A stretch of 64,000 bases of DNA. It comes from UBA8199 sp035358715. GTDB lineage: Bacteria > Verrucomicrobiota > Verrucomicrobiia > Limisphaerales > UBA8199. Each line of letters opens with the position of its first letter. Within the stretch, counting starts at the first letter, position 1. This document shows positions 7,706 to 16,220 of this stretch, piece after piece. The stretch is taken from assembly GCA_035358715.1 (NCBI GenBank), contig DAOPPX010000002.1:68574-132573 (forward strand), given 5' to 3'. A program made the position numbers and the translations under genes. The notes under the pieces were generated by a model. It saw only the letters and a list, made by a program, of their open reading frames with translations, ran no database searches and had not been told where the DNA came from.

Positions 7706-8458
7706 ATGACAACTGAGACAACAAAGGTATGGCGATATTTTGACCAGAAGAAGGCCATACATCTGGTCGAGACCAGCTGCCTCTATTTAAGACGACTCGA
7801 CCTTTTGACTGACCGGTATGAAGGCGACCCTTACGAAGGCACACCAACGTTCAATATGTTGCAGCGATTTAAGGGTGCTTACGTTCACATCTTCCCCGAT
7901 GCGACCGACGCAGAGCTAAAGGAACAGTTTAGAAATGAGCGGAGGGCAACGTTCGTATCCTGTTGGCAGAAGTCGGAGCATGAGTCATGGCTCATGTGGA
8001 AACAGTATTGTCAGCGAGGCGGTGGATTCGCGCTCCAAACGACTATGAAGCGGCTGTGCTTACTCCATGCATCGTTGCGGGAGAAGAACGACCTGCTTTA
8101 CTTTAAGTCGGTTCATTATCTTGACCATTGGACAGATGAAGGCTTGCCCCATACTGTCCCGATCCAAGTCTTTATGAAGCCTGTCTGGTTTTCTGACGAG
8201 AAGGAAATTCGTTTTGCCCTATTCCGAGCAGATTGCGCCTACGCCGGAACCCAGGAGCAAATTGAGTCGGCACTCGCTCAATTGAATGACCACGAGCTTG
8301 TCCAGATCGATCTCGCGGAGTTGACCGCGCAGTTCATTCTGAATCCATTTTCCAGCAGCGAGCAAAAAGCCGAGCTTGTGGAACTCTTTTCCACGCACCC
8401 AGAACTGAGGAAAAGGCTCTGCGCCTCGCAAATTGCAAGAGACACAGTGCTCGCATGA
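7706..8458 (+). CDS. DUF2971 family protein
   Basis: 250 aa, cytosolic, function unknown. The family signature is visible: an N-terminal VWRYFDQKKAIHLVETSCLY with LDLLTDRYEGD (the 'F' and 'DPFEG-like' elements), then RRATFVSCWQKSEHESWLMW followed by KQYC, and KSVHYLD. Base composition looks less G+C-rich than its neighbours. Its stop overlaps the start of the next gene (ATGA, 8455-8458), so it is the first gene of a coupled four-gene operon. DUF2971 proteins are often found in accessory and defence-type loci; any such role here is inference. Confidence 0.85.
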   Translation: MTTETTKVWRYFDQKKAIHLVETSCLYLRRLDLLTDRYEGDPYEGTPTFNMLQRFKGAYVHIFPDATDAELKEQFRNERRATFVSCWQKSEHESWLMWKQYCQRGGGFALQTTMKRLCLLHASLREKNDLLYFKSVHYLDHWTDEGLPHTVPIQVFMKPVWFSDEKEIRFALFRADCAYAGTQEQIESALAQLNDHELVQIDLAELTAQFILNPFSSSEQKAELVELFSTHPELRKRLCASQIARDTVLA

Positions 8459-9837
8459 ATGAGAACAGGGTCATAGCGTTGGTACGGAGGCCGCCTAGTG
8501 CTCTCGAAAAGGCGGAGCCCGGCGCGACGCGCGTCCTTTCCGGGATGGTGAAGGACACGCTCGTACTGGCACAGGCGAAAGCCGAGGCGCAAAACGTTTC
8601 TCCACTGCCGCCATATACCAGCGCCGGCTTGGAGAGTTGGTACCAGAAAGGAACAGACCACTACTGGGGCTGGAGCGTTCCAAAGGACTACGCACAGGCT
8701 GTCTACTGGTTCCGCAAGGCCGCGGAGCAGGGTCATGCAAAGGCCCAGGACAATTTGGGGTGGTGCTACGAAAGGGGCGACGGCCTTCCGCAGGACTACG
8801 CGCAGGCATTTCACTGGTACCGCAAGGCGGTGGAACAAGGAAGTGCACTTGCCCAGTTCCACTTGGGCCGGTGCTACGGAAAGGGCCACGGCGTTCCGCA
8901 GGACTACGCACAAGCGGTCAACTGGTGCCGCATGGCTGCGGAGCAGGGAGATGAAAACGTCCAAGAAGAACTGGGCTGGTGCTACGCCTTTGGCGACGGC
9001 GTCCCGCAGGACTATGCGCAGGCAGTCCACTGGTACCGCAAGGCTGCCGAGCAGGGACATCATAGTGCCCAGAACACCTTGGGCTGGTACTACGAAAAGG
9101 GCCTGAGCGTCTCCCAGGATTACGCACAGGCCGTCCATTGGTACCGCAAGGCTGCGGGTGCGGAAGGGGGATGGGGATATGCAACTGCCCAGAACAACCT
9201 GGGCGACTGTTACGCCTTTGGCCGGGGCGTTGCGCAGGACTACACGCAGGCCGTCCACTGGTACCGCAAGGCCGCGGAGCAGGATCGTGCGGCTGCTTGG
9301 AACAACTTAGGCGATTGCTATGCCTTTGGCCGGGGCGTTCCGCAGGACCACACACAGGCCGTCCACTGGTACCGCAAGGCCGTGGAACTAGGTTATCCAG
9401 CCGCCCAGAACAGCTTGGGCTTATGCTACGCGGAGGGCCACGGCGTTCCGCAGGACTACGGGCAGGCCGTCTATTGGTTCCGCAAGGCTACCGAGCAGCG
9501 GGTGGAAGATGAGGTATATGCCCAGTGCTTCTTGCGCCTCTTCTATGACAAGGGCCAAGGCGTTCCGCGGGACGGAGCCCAGGCGGTCCACTTGTGCCAC
9601 AAGGTTGCAGAGCAGGAAAAGGCGAATGCGGAGTTCAACTTGGGCTGGTGCTACGTCTATGGCAGGGGTGTTCCAAAGAACCCGGTTATAGCTTGCAAAT
9701 GGTTCAGACTGGCTGCTGACCAAGGCCACTCAGGAGCCAAAGAGCAGTTCGCCGCTCTGTCTGCCTTGATGTCCCCCGCCGAACTCGCCGAGAGTGCGCG
9801 CCTCCATGAAGAATACTCGAAGCGCAAGCGATCGTGA
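8455..9837 (+). CDS. Sel1-repeat protein 1
   Basis: 460 aa. Residues 1-62 are a non-repeat domain (ALVRRPPSALEKAEPGATR, SGMVKDTLVLAQA, YTSAGLESWYQKG) shared with the next protein. About ten Sel1-like repeats of 36 aa follow, with the consensus G-x-x-x-AQ-x-x-LG-x-CY...G-GVPQDYAQAVHWYRKAAEQ. Repeats 4-8 are almost identical at DNA level (108-nt period), suggesting recent expansion or gene conversion. There is no signal peptide. Sel1 arrays are protein-binding solenoids, so an adaptor role is likely. The start overlaps DUF2971 (ATGA). Confidence 0.9.
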   Translation: MNENRVIALVRRPPSALEKAEPGATRVLSGMVKDTLVLAQAKAEAQNVSPLPPYTSAGLESWYQKGTDHYWGWSVPKDYAQAVYWFRKAAEQGHAKAQDNLGWCYERGDGLPQDYAQAFHWYRKAVEQGSALAQFHLGRCYGKGHGVPQDYAQAVNWCRMAAEQGDENVQEELGWCYAFGDGVPQDYAQAVHWYRKAAEQGHHSAQNTLGWYYEKGLSVSQDYAQAVHWYRKAAGAEGGWGYATAQNNLGDCYAFGRGVAQDYTQAVHWYRKAAEQDRAAAWNNLGDCYAFGRGVPQDHTQAVHWYRKAVELGYPAAQNSLGLCYAEGHGVPQDYGQAVYWFRKATEQRVEDEVYAQCFLRLFYDKGQGVPRDGAQAVHLCHKVAEQEKANAEFNLGWCYVYGRGVPKNPVIACKWFRLAADQGHSGAKEQFAALSALMSPAELAESARLHEEYSKRKRS

Positions 9838-9855
9838 CCAGCACTTCTGGGCGCC

Positions 9856-11040
9856 ATGAATAAGAACGACAACTTTGCGCTGGTGCGAAGGGCGCCGAGT
9901 GCCCTCGAAACTGTCCTGCCAGCGACGAAGCGAATCCTCACTTCAGTGGTGGCGGAGACGTTCGCGCTGGCACAGGCGAGGATTCAGACGCAAAACCTGT
10001 CTGCATTGCAGCCCTATGCCAGCGCCGAATTGGAGAGTTGGTTTCAGAAAGGCAAAAGCCACTATTTCGGAAAAGGTGTGCCAATGGATTACGCAGAGGC
10101 GGCAAAGTGGTTTCGGATGGCTGCTGAACGCGGCCACGTTGGGGCGCAGCGCTTTTTGGCCTCTTGCTACCTCAAGGGCCAGGGAGTTCCGCAGGACAAC
10201 GCACAGGCCGTTCACTGGGGGCGCAAGGCAGCAGAGCAGGGAGATGCAGCTGCACAGAATGCATTGGGCTCGTGCTACTACGAGGGCCGGGGGGTACCGC
10301 AGGATTACGCGCAGGCCGCCCACTGGTACCGCAGGGCTGCGGAGCAGGATCATGTCTCAGCACAATTAAGTCTGGCTTTGTGCTACCGCATAGGACAGGG
10401 AGTCGAGGAAAGCCGCAAAGACATGCTCGCATGGTATCGCAGGGCAGCCGAGAACGGCGAACCCAACGCACAATTCCAGTTGGGATTGGTTTACTGCCGC
10501 GGCGATTTAGTGCCTCGAGACCATGCTGAAGCTAACAGGTGGTTGCGTAAAGCAGCCGAGCAGGGAAATACTCAAGCCCAAGTTCTTCTTGGGCAACGCT
10601 GCGCGGCAGGTCGCGGAATGGCGCACGATTTGACTCAGGCCGCAGAGTGGTATCGTCGTGCGGCTTCTGCTGGCTATTCGGGGGGAATGATTATGTTCGC
10701 CGAGTGTCAACTCGAAGGGCGGGGTGTTGCCAGGAACTCAGCCGAAGCTATAAGAGTGTTCAAGGCTTTGGCGGAAGAACGAAATCCGACCGCGCGATAC
10801 AAGCTTGGCCTTTGCTATCTTCACGGTAAAGGTGTTCCAAGAGACCCGGATGAAGCCTGCAAGTGGTTCACTCATGCCGCACTGCAGGGAGTCAGAGATG
10901 CTGCAAGCGAGCTGGAATTGCTGATTGCCGGCAAGGAAATCAACAAATTAACGCGTCGGCTCTATGGAGCACTCTCAAAGCGTATTTCTAAACGCTATGG
11001 CCCTAGCGATAGTCGGAAGCATGTGAAGAGCAAGCAATGA
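9856..11040 (+). CDS. Sel1-repeat protein 2, paralogue of protein 1
   Basis: 394 aa. It begins with the same domain as the preceding protein (FALVRRAPSALE, RILTSVVAETFALAQARIQT, YASAELESWFQKG). About eight Sel1 repeats follow, more diverged than those of protein 1, then a basic tail (RISKRYGPSDSRKHVKSKQ). The shared N-terminus plus independent repeat divergence points to an old tandem duplication. It is 18 nt after protein 1, and its stop overlaps the next start (ATGA, 11037-11040). Confidence 0.9.
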   Translation: MNKNDNFALVRRAPSALETVLPATKRILTSVVAETFALAQARIQTQNLSALQPYASAELESWFQKGKSHYFGKGVPMDYAEAAKWFRMAAERGHVGAQRFLASCYLKGQGVPQDNAQAVHWGRKAAEQGDAAAQNALGSCYYEGRGVPQDYAQAAHWYRRAAEQDHVSAQLSLALCYRIGQGVEESRKDMLAWYRRAAENGEPNAQFQLGLVYCRGDLVPRDHAEANRWLRKAAEQGNTQAQVLLGQRCAAGRGMAHDLTQAAEWYRRAASAGYSGGMIMFAECQLEGRGVARNSAEAIRVFKALAEERNPTARYKLGLCYLHGKGVPRDPDEACKWFTHAALQGVRDAASELELLIAGKEINKLTRRLYGALSKRISKRYGPSDSRKHVKSKQ

Positions 11041-12707
11041 ACAAAACATCTTGGATTCTATTGGATACGGAGACAACGGGCTTGTCCGCACCGATCTTCG
11101 TCGTCGAGCTGGCAGCACAGCGGATGCGTGGTTGGGAGGCGGACGGGGAGCCATTCCGCAAGCTGCTCAACCAGAATCAGGAGATTCCGGCTGAGGCGTC
11201 GCGCGTGCATGGCTACACCCGCGAGATTCTAGAGCGGGACGGGGAGGCGCCGGTGCAAGTCTATCGGGAGTTTGCTGAATACACGGGCAAGCTGCCGCTC
11301 GTTTCATTCAATCTGGAGTACGACCTGGACGAGGTGCTGGAACCGGAGTGGAAGCGGCTGCGTGTTGCGCCAATCGGCAGCCGGGGCTTCTGCGCCTTGA
11401 GGCTGGCCCAGCGTCTGCTCGATCCCGTGCCGGCGGGCAACTGCAAGCTGCAAATCTTGCGGCAGTATTACCGGCTGCCCGAGCACGGTGCGCACACGGC
11501 GCTGAGGGATGTGCAAACCGTCGTGGACTTGTTCGGCAGGGTGCTGCGGCCGATTGCCGAGCACCGGGGCTTGGATACGTGGGAAAAGCTGGCGGCGTAC
11601 GCGGCAGAGGAGTGGTATCCGTCGCGCATTGCTTTTGGGAAACACAAGGGGCGGCTGGTTCAGGAAGCGCGCAAGGATGCCGAGTTGCGGCGGTGGCTGG
11701 ATTGGCTGGCGAGCTCGTCCAACACCCGCAGCGCGAAGATGGGGCGGTGGTACTTGAGGCAGTTGGAGTCTGCGGGAGTGCCGCAGGTTGAGGGGGAGGT
11801 GTTTGCGGCGGCGGAAGGCGGATTAACAACAAAGGCGCGAAGACGCGAAGAACGGGGAGGTGCCGGGCCGGAGGCTGCGGTCGTCATTTACGTCAATCCC
11901 GAGCTGGAGAAGCTGCGGCAGCTTGTGGCGGGCGCCAGGGCGCGGCTGGCGGAATTGGAGGTCAGCTACACGAGAGAGAAATCGCGGGTGGATGCGGTGC
12001 AGGCGATTCTATTCCGGCACTTGCGAGACTATTACCAGAAGCGGGACCAGTTGCGGCTGGTGGTTGATTACCGGAAGAAGTATCTCGACTCCCTAATACG
12101 AGGCGGCGACGAAGAGGCGCAGCAGGCCGAGCAGAATTACGAGCGAGCCAGGACCCAAACCGACAAGGATTATGAGGAAACGGCGGCGGCGGTGGCGGAG
12201 AAGAAGCAGCTTACCGCCGAGGAAGAGGCGGAGTTAAGCCGGCTGTGGAAGAAGCTGGTGAAGCTCTACCACCCTGACCGTTTCGCTCACGAACCGGACA
12301 AGCTGGCAACCTACGAGAAGCTGACCGCGGCCATCAACCGGGCCAAGGACAAGGGAGACATTGAGACGCTGCGAGAGATCGCGGAGGACCCGCACGGCTA
12401 CATTCTCCGTCAGGGCTGGGCCAGCCTGGATTTCAGCGAGGAGGCTGAACTGGCTCAACTGCGGCGGCTGTACGAGACCTTGCAGCTTGAGATCATTGCG
12501 GTGCTCGAATCGCTGGGCGAGTTGCGGGAAAGCCCGGAGTACGAGCTGTGCCAGATTAGTGAAAAAAAGCCAGGGGTGCTGGATGAGTTGGCGGCGGAGA
12601 GGGCCAGGCTGCTCGAAAAGGAGACCGCCGAGTTGGAGAAGCAGGCGAAGCGCCTCGCGCAGGAAATCGAGGAGTTGGCCGGAGAGGCGCCCACCCGCAT
12701 TGCGTGA
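11037..12707 (+). CDS. DEDDh 3'-5' exonuclease fused to coiled coil and J-like domain
   Basis: 556 aa, three parts. Residues 5-175 are a DnaQ/epsilon-type exonuclease: DTETTG (D10, E12), NLEYDLDEVL (third acidic site) and HTALRD (His plus final Asp). Residues about 195-245 resemble the short FGKHKGR...WLDWL domain often seen after such exonucleases (DUF3820-like). Residues about 280-400 are a Glu/Lys/Arg-rich coiled coil. Residues about 398-455 (LSRLWKKLVKLYHPDRF, HPD at 412-414) look like a J domain, followed by another coiled coil. Around residues 261-276 a sequence (TTKARRREERG) appears to derive from an inserted repeat. It is coupled to the Sel1 genes by an ATGA overlap. Confidence 0.82.
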   Translation: MNKTSWILLDTETTGLSAPIFVVELAAQRMRGWEADGEPFRKLLNQNQEIPAEASRVHGYTREILERDGEAPVQVYREFAEYTGKLPLVSFNLEYDLDEVLEPEWKRLRVAPIGSRGFCALRLAQRLLDPVPAGNCKLQILRQYYRLPEHGAHTALRDVQTVVDLFGRVLRPIAEHRGLDTWEKLAAYAAEEWYPSRIAFGKHKGRLVQEARKDAELRRWLDWLASSSNTRSAKMGRWYLRQLESAGVPQVEGEVFAAAEGGLTTKARRREERGGAGPEAAVVIYVNPELEKLRQLVAGARARLAELEVSYTREKSRVDAVQAILFRHLRDYYQKRDQLRLVVDYRKKYLDSLIRGGDEEAQQAEQNYERARTQTDKDYEETAAAVAEKKQLTAEEEAELSRLWKKLVKLYHPDRFAHEPDKLATYEKLTAAINRAKDKGDIETLREIAEDPHGYILRQGWASLDFSEEAELAQLRRLYETLQLEIIAVLESLGELRESPEYELCQISEKKPGVLDELAAERARLLEKETAELEKQAKRLAQEIEELAGEAPTRIA

Positions 12708-12792
12708 GGGTGGATTTGGGGCGGGGGGGGGGCGGCCTTTAGGGTCTTGAAGCGGTTGCCAAGGGCGCTTCTCTCCGTCACAGTAGGGGCGG

Positions 12793-14349
12793 ATGAGCAA
12801 GCGCTTTTACATCACGACCGCCATTGACTACGTCAACGGCCACCCGCATCTCGGCCATGCCTACGAGAAGGTGGTCGCCGACGTCATCGCCCGGGCGCGC
12901 CGCAGCCTGGGACAGGAGACGTTCTTTCTGACGGGCCTGGACGAGCACGGGCAGAAAGTTCAGCAGGCGGCACTGGCGGCAGGCAAGACCCCGCAGGCCT
13001 ACTGCGATGAACTGGCGGCGGTGTGGCGGGCGTTCGCCGGCAAGTTGGACTTGACCAACGACGACTTCGTCCGCACCACCCAGGCGCGGCATAAACAGGT
13101 CGTGCAGGCGATCCTCACCAAGCTTCATGCCGAGGGGCACTTCTACAAGGAAGCCTATTCCGGTTTCTATTCGACTCGCCAGGAAACCTTCCTGACCCAT
13201 AAAGACCGTTTGCCGGATGGCACGTTTGACCCGTCCTGGGGCGAGGTCGTGGAACTCAAAGAGGAGAACTACTACTTCAGGCTCAAGGACCACCAGCAGT
13301 GGCTGATTGATCACATCGAGCAGAATCCGGCATTCATCTGCCCCGCTGCCCGCCGGAACGAGGTCCTCGGGTTCCTCAAGAACAACGTGCTGGAGGATTT
13401 GTGCATCAGCCGCCCGGCTTCGCGCCTCAACTGGGGCATCCCGCTGCCGTTTGATCCGAACTACGTCACCTACGTCTGGTTCGACGCTCTCTCCAACTAC
13501 ATCACCGTCCCCGCCGCCCAGGGCGACCCCAGTGTGCCTGAGCCCTTCCGCTCGCCCCCTGCATGCGCCAACCCGCAACTTGCTGTGTGGCCTGCCGACG
13601 TTCATTTGATCGGCAAGGACATTGTGAAGTTCCATGCGGTTTATTGGCCAATCATGCTCAAGGCCATGGGCGCGCCCCTGCCCAAACAGGTGCTGGTGCA
13701 TGGCTGGTGGCAGAAGGACGGCCAGCGCATGAGCAAGAGCACCGGCAACGTCGTGGACCCGGTCGCCGTCATTGACGAGTGGGGGGTGGATGCCTTCCGC
13801 TTCTATGTGGTGCGGGAGCTGGACATCGGTCCCGATGGCAACTGGACGGAGGCCGGTTTCAAAGCGCGCTACGCGGCGGAATTGGCCAACGGCCTGGGCA
13901 ACCTGGTGAACCGTTCTCTCTCGATGCTTAAGCGCTACCGGAGCGGTGTTGTGCCCAGGGTGTCCAACCAACTGGCGCCGGACGCAGAGCGGGTAATCAC
14001 GGAGACCCGCAGCCTGCTGGAGCAAAACCAGCTCCAGGGCGCGCTCCAGGCAATCTGGTCGCTCGTCGCGCGGGCCAATCAATACGTGGACCAAACCGCG
14101 CCCTTTAAGCTTGCCAAGGACCCATCCCAAGCGGAAAGCCTGGATGAGGTTCTCTATAACCTGGCGGAAATCTGCCGGATACTCGCGGTGCTGCTCTGGC
14201 CATTTGTCCCCGGCACGGCTGCCAAAATCTACATCCAGCTCGGCCTGGCCGGCGCGCCTGACCGCGCTTCGGCCGCGCGCTGGGGTGAGTTGCCCGCCGG
14301 CCATACCATTGGGGCTCCCGCCCCGCTGTTTCCGCGAAAGGAGACCTGA
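12793..14349 (+). CDS. metG: Methionyl-tRNA synthetase, short form
   Basis: Charges tRNA-Met; cytosolic class Ia synthetase. 518 aa, lacking the C-terminal EMAP/Trbp111-like domain of long MetRS. Seen: HIGH-type HPHLGHAY near residue 18, GLDEHGQKVQ, FYSTRQETFL where zinc-binding enzymes have a Cys-rich knuckle (so a zinc-less connective peptide), YVWFDALSNYI and the KMSKS loop RMSKSTGNVVDP. An AGGGGCGG Shine-Dalgarno-like sequence lies just upstream of the ATG. The next gene starts 2 nt after the stop. Confidence 0.96.
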   Translation: MSKRFYITTAIDYVNGHPHLGHAYEKVVADVIARARRSLGQETFFLTGLDEHGQKVQQAALAAGKTPQAYCDELAAVWRAFAGKLDLTNDDFVRTTQARHKQVVQAILTKLHAEGHFYKEAYSGFYSTRQETFLTHKDRLPDGTFDPSWGEVVELKEENYYFRLKDHQQWLIDHIEQNPAFICPAARRNEVLGFLKNNVLEDLCISRPASRLNWGIPLPFDPNYVTYVWFDALSNYITVPAAQGDPSVPEPFRSPPACANPQLAVWPADVHLIGKDIVKFHAVYWPIMLKAMGAPLPKQVLVHGWWQKDGQRMSKSTGNVVDPVAVIDEWGVDAFRFYVVRELDIGPDGNWTEAGFKARYAAELANGLGNLVNRSLSMLKRYRSGVVPRVSNQLAPDAERVITETRSLLEQNQLQGALQAIWSLVARANQYVDQTAPFKLAKDPSQAESLDEVLYNLAEICRILAVLLWPFVPGTAAKIYIQLGLAGAPDRASAARWGELPAGHTIGAPAPLFPRKET

Positions 14350-14351
14350 CA

Positions 14352-16148
14352 ATGCGCGCTATGGCGCAGACCATTCTTTGGTGCGGCGTCGCAGTGGCGT
14401 TGCTCAATGCTTCTGTCCAGGCGCAAAGGCTTGACCTTCCCGTTCGCGCCACCAACGCCCTGGGGGGCGCCGAGTTCGTGCGGCGCATTGCCACTTTGGA
14501 CCTCGCGGAGCGCGAAAACGAGGTCTATGCCCAGGTCGTTGCCGGCAATGTTCCCAATTTCCTGCGCCGGCTTTGCCCGGTGCCGGCCAGGAGTGTTACT
14601 GATGGCAGGATTAGCAGTGGCACGTATTACGTGACGCCCGATTACCTGGCTATCGGCTCCGATGACGATTATTTCCTGACGCCGATTTCCCCCAACACCG
14701 CCCAGCGGATAGCCGACGCCCTGCATTGCACGCTGCCTACGCCCAAGATGGTCAACCAGATCTTCTTTGCTTCAGAGGTTAAGCTTGCGCCTGCTCCCAT
14801 TCCGCCCAGTGTCGCCATGACGACGGTCCGGGTCTTCAGCAAGCATAACGACCTTGTCCATGCCCAGCGGGCAGGGCAATTAAATGCGCATCCCTTGGGC
14901 GCGCTGGTGGGCGGTCACAAGAAGGACGTGGTGATTACGGCAAGGCTGGCCGCGAATCCCGGTAAGGTGGCGATTTATGGCTGGCACCAGACCAACGGCC
15001 TTCCGATCCAGCCCCTATACCTCAAGCACTCCGCGTCCTGGGTTGATTACAGCCAGTGCGCCCGCCTCGTGCAGCAGAGGATGGTTGCCAACGAAACCTC
15101 GAAAACTGTCTCCGAGGTCCTGGCTGATCCCGCCCTGGCGGGCATGCTGAGCGATGAAGGCCCATTGGCGGTTGGCCGTTATCCCACCAACGCGCTGCTG
15201 GCGCGCCATACCTTGACTAATGAGGCCAGCCTGAACAGGCTTGTGGCGAACCCCGCATTCGACGAGCGCCTCACATCGTTCACCTTCAACCCCGAAGTCA
15301 AAGTCCGCGTTAACCTGCCGGGAGAATCGTCCTTCGCGGCCGCCAGAAAGGTGTTGCTGATTTTCTATGCCCTTCCCAACGGCAACAGCACTGATCAGAC
15401 CGCCGGCAGAATCCTGCAACCCGGCGACGACTGGCGCTTCGACATCCAGCACATCGCCGCGCAAACCTGCTTCCTGCGCGACTTGATCAAAGACCGCGCA
15501 GTGGTGGTTGTTTACCTTGAAGCGGCTGGAAAAAGCTGGCCAGCCTGGCGCAAAGCCCACGGAGACAAGCAGATCCCGGAGATCATAGCTACCGTGAAAA
15601 AGCTCTTCCATGGGCGTCAGGTCGAGACTGTTCTCAGCGGTCACAGCGGCGGCGGCAGCTTCATCTTCGGTTACCTCAATGCTCGGGACAAGATTCCCGG
15701 CGACGTGACGCGCATCGCCTTCCTGGACAGCAACTATGCCTACGACCGCGTCGCGGGGCACAAGGATAAGCTCGTGAAATGGCTGACTGCCCCGAGCCAG
15801 CCCAGCCTTTGCGTGCTCGCCTACAACGATGCCGTGGCCTTGCTCAATGGCACGAACTTTGTCAGTGCCGCGGGCGGGACTTGGGGCAAGAGCCACACCA
15901 TGCGCCGCGATCTAGCCGAGGACTTCAAGTTTACCAGCCAAACCAATGCCGACTTTCAGAGATACAACGCCCTGGATGGCCGCGTGCGGTTCATTCTCAA
16001 GGAGAATCCGGAAAAGAAGATCTATCACACCGTGCAGGTGGAGCGAAACGGGTTCATCCACAGCATCGTTTCCGGGACGACCAACGAGGGCAAGGGCTAT
16101 GAATACTTCGGCCCGCGCGCCTATTCCGCGTGGATTCGCGCCGAGTAA
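14352..16148 (+). CDS. Secreted protein with C-terminal alpha/beta hydrolase-like domain
   Basis: 598 aa with a signal peptide (MRAMAQTILWCGVAVALLNASVQAQ). The N-terminal half belongs to no family I can name. It carries GGHKKDVVITARLA, VAIYGWHQTNGLPIQPL and WVDYSQCARLVQQRM, a set I associate with uncharacterised secreted proteins. The C-terminal 250 residues look like an alpha/beta hydrolase: VLLIFYALPNGN, a nucleophile elbow VLSGHSGGGSFIFGYL and AFLDSNYAYD. The ATG is 2 nt after the metG stop, so it is probably cotranscribed. The function is unknown; a peptidoglycan or sugar-ester role would be guesswork. Confidence 0.75.
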   Translation: MRAMAQTILWCGVAVALLNASVQAQRLDLPVRATNALGGAEFVRRIATLDLAERENEVYAQVVAGNVPNFLRRLCPVPARSVTDGRISSGTYYVTPDYLAIGSDDDYFLTPISPNTAQRIADALHCTLPTPKMVNQIFFASEVKLAPAPIPPSVAMTTVRVFSKHNDLVHAQRAGQLNAHPLGALVGGHKKDVVITARLAANPGKVAIYGWHQTNGLPIQPLYLKHSASWVDYSQCARLVQQRMVANETSKTVSEVLADPALAGMLSDEGPLAVGRYPTNALLARHTLTNEASLNRLVANPAFDERLTSFTFNPEVKVRVNLPGESSFAAARKVLLIFYALPNGNSTDQTAGRILQPGDDWRFDIQHIAAQTCFLRDLIKDRAVVVVYLEAAGKSWPAWRKAHGDKQIPEIIATVKKLFHGRQVETVLSGHSGGGSFIFGYLNARDKIPGDVTRIAFLDSNYAYDRVAGHKDKLVKWLTAPSQPSLCVLAYNDAVALLNGTNFVSAAGGTWGKSHTMRRDLAEDFKFTSQTNADFQRYNALDGRVRFILKENPEKKIYHTVQVERNGFIHSIVSGTTNEGKGYEYFGPRAYSAWIRAE

Positions 16149-16220
16149 ATGGTCAGCGGTTTATAAGAAGCCCGCGTTCGCGCGTGTTCTCTGGCTGGCG
16201 CTGTGCGGTTCGAGCGCCCG

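Noticed and set aside
8278..9258. Minus-strand frame of 326 codons across the first Sel1 gene, with a periodic protein
   Set aside because: Its periodicity simply reflects the 108-nt Sel1 repeats in antisense.
12778..14352. A 524-codon open frame on the minus strand opposite metG
   Set aside because: It mirrors metG almost end to end, and its protein has no recognisable family. Long antisense frames are expected in G+C-rich genes with strong third-position bias.
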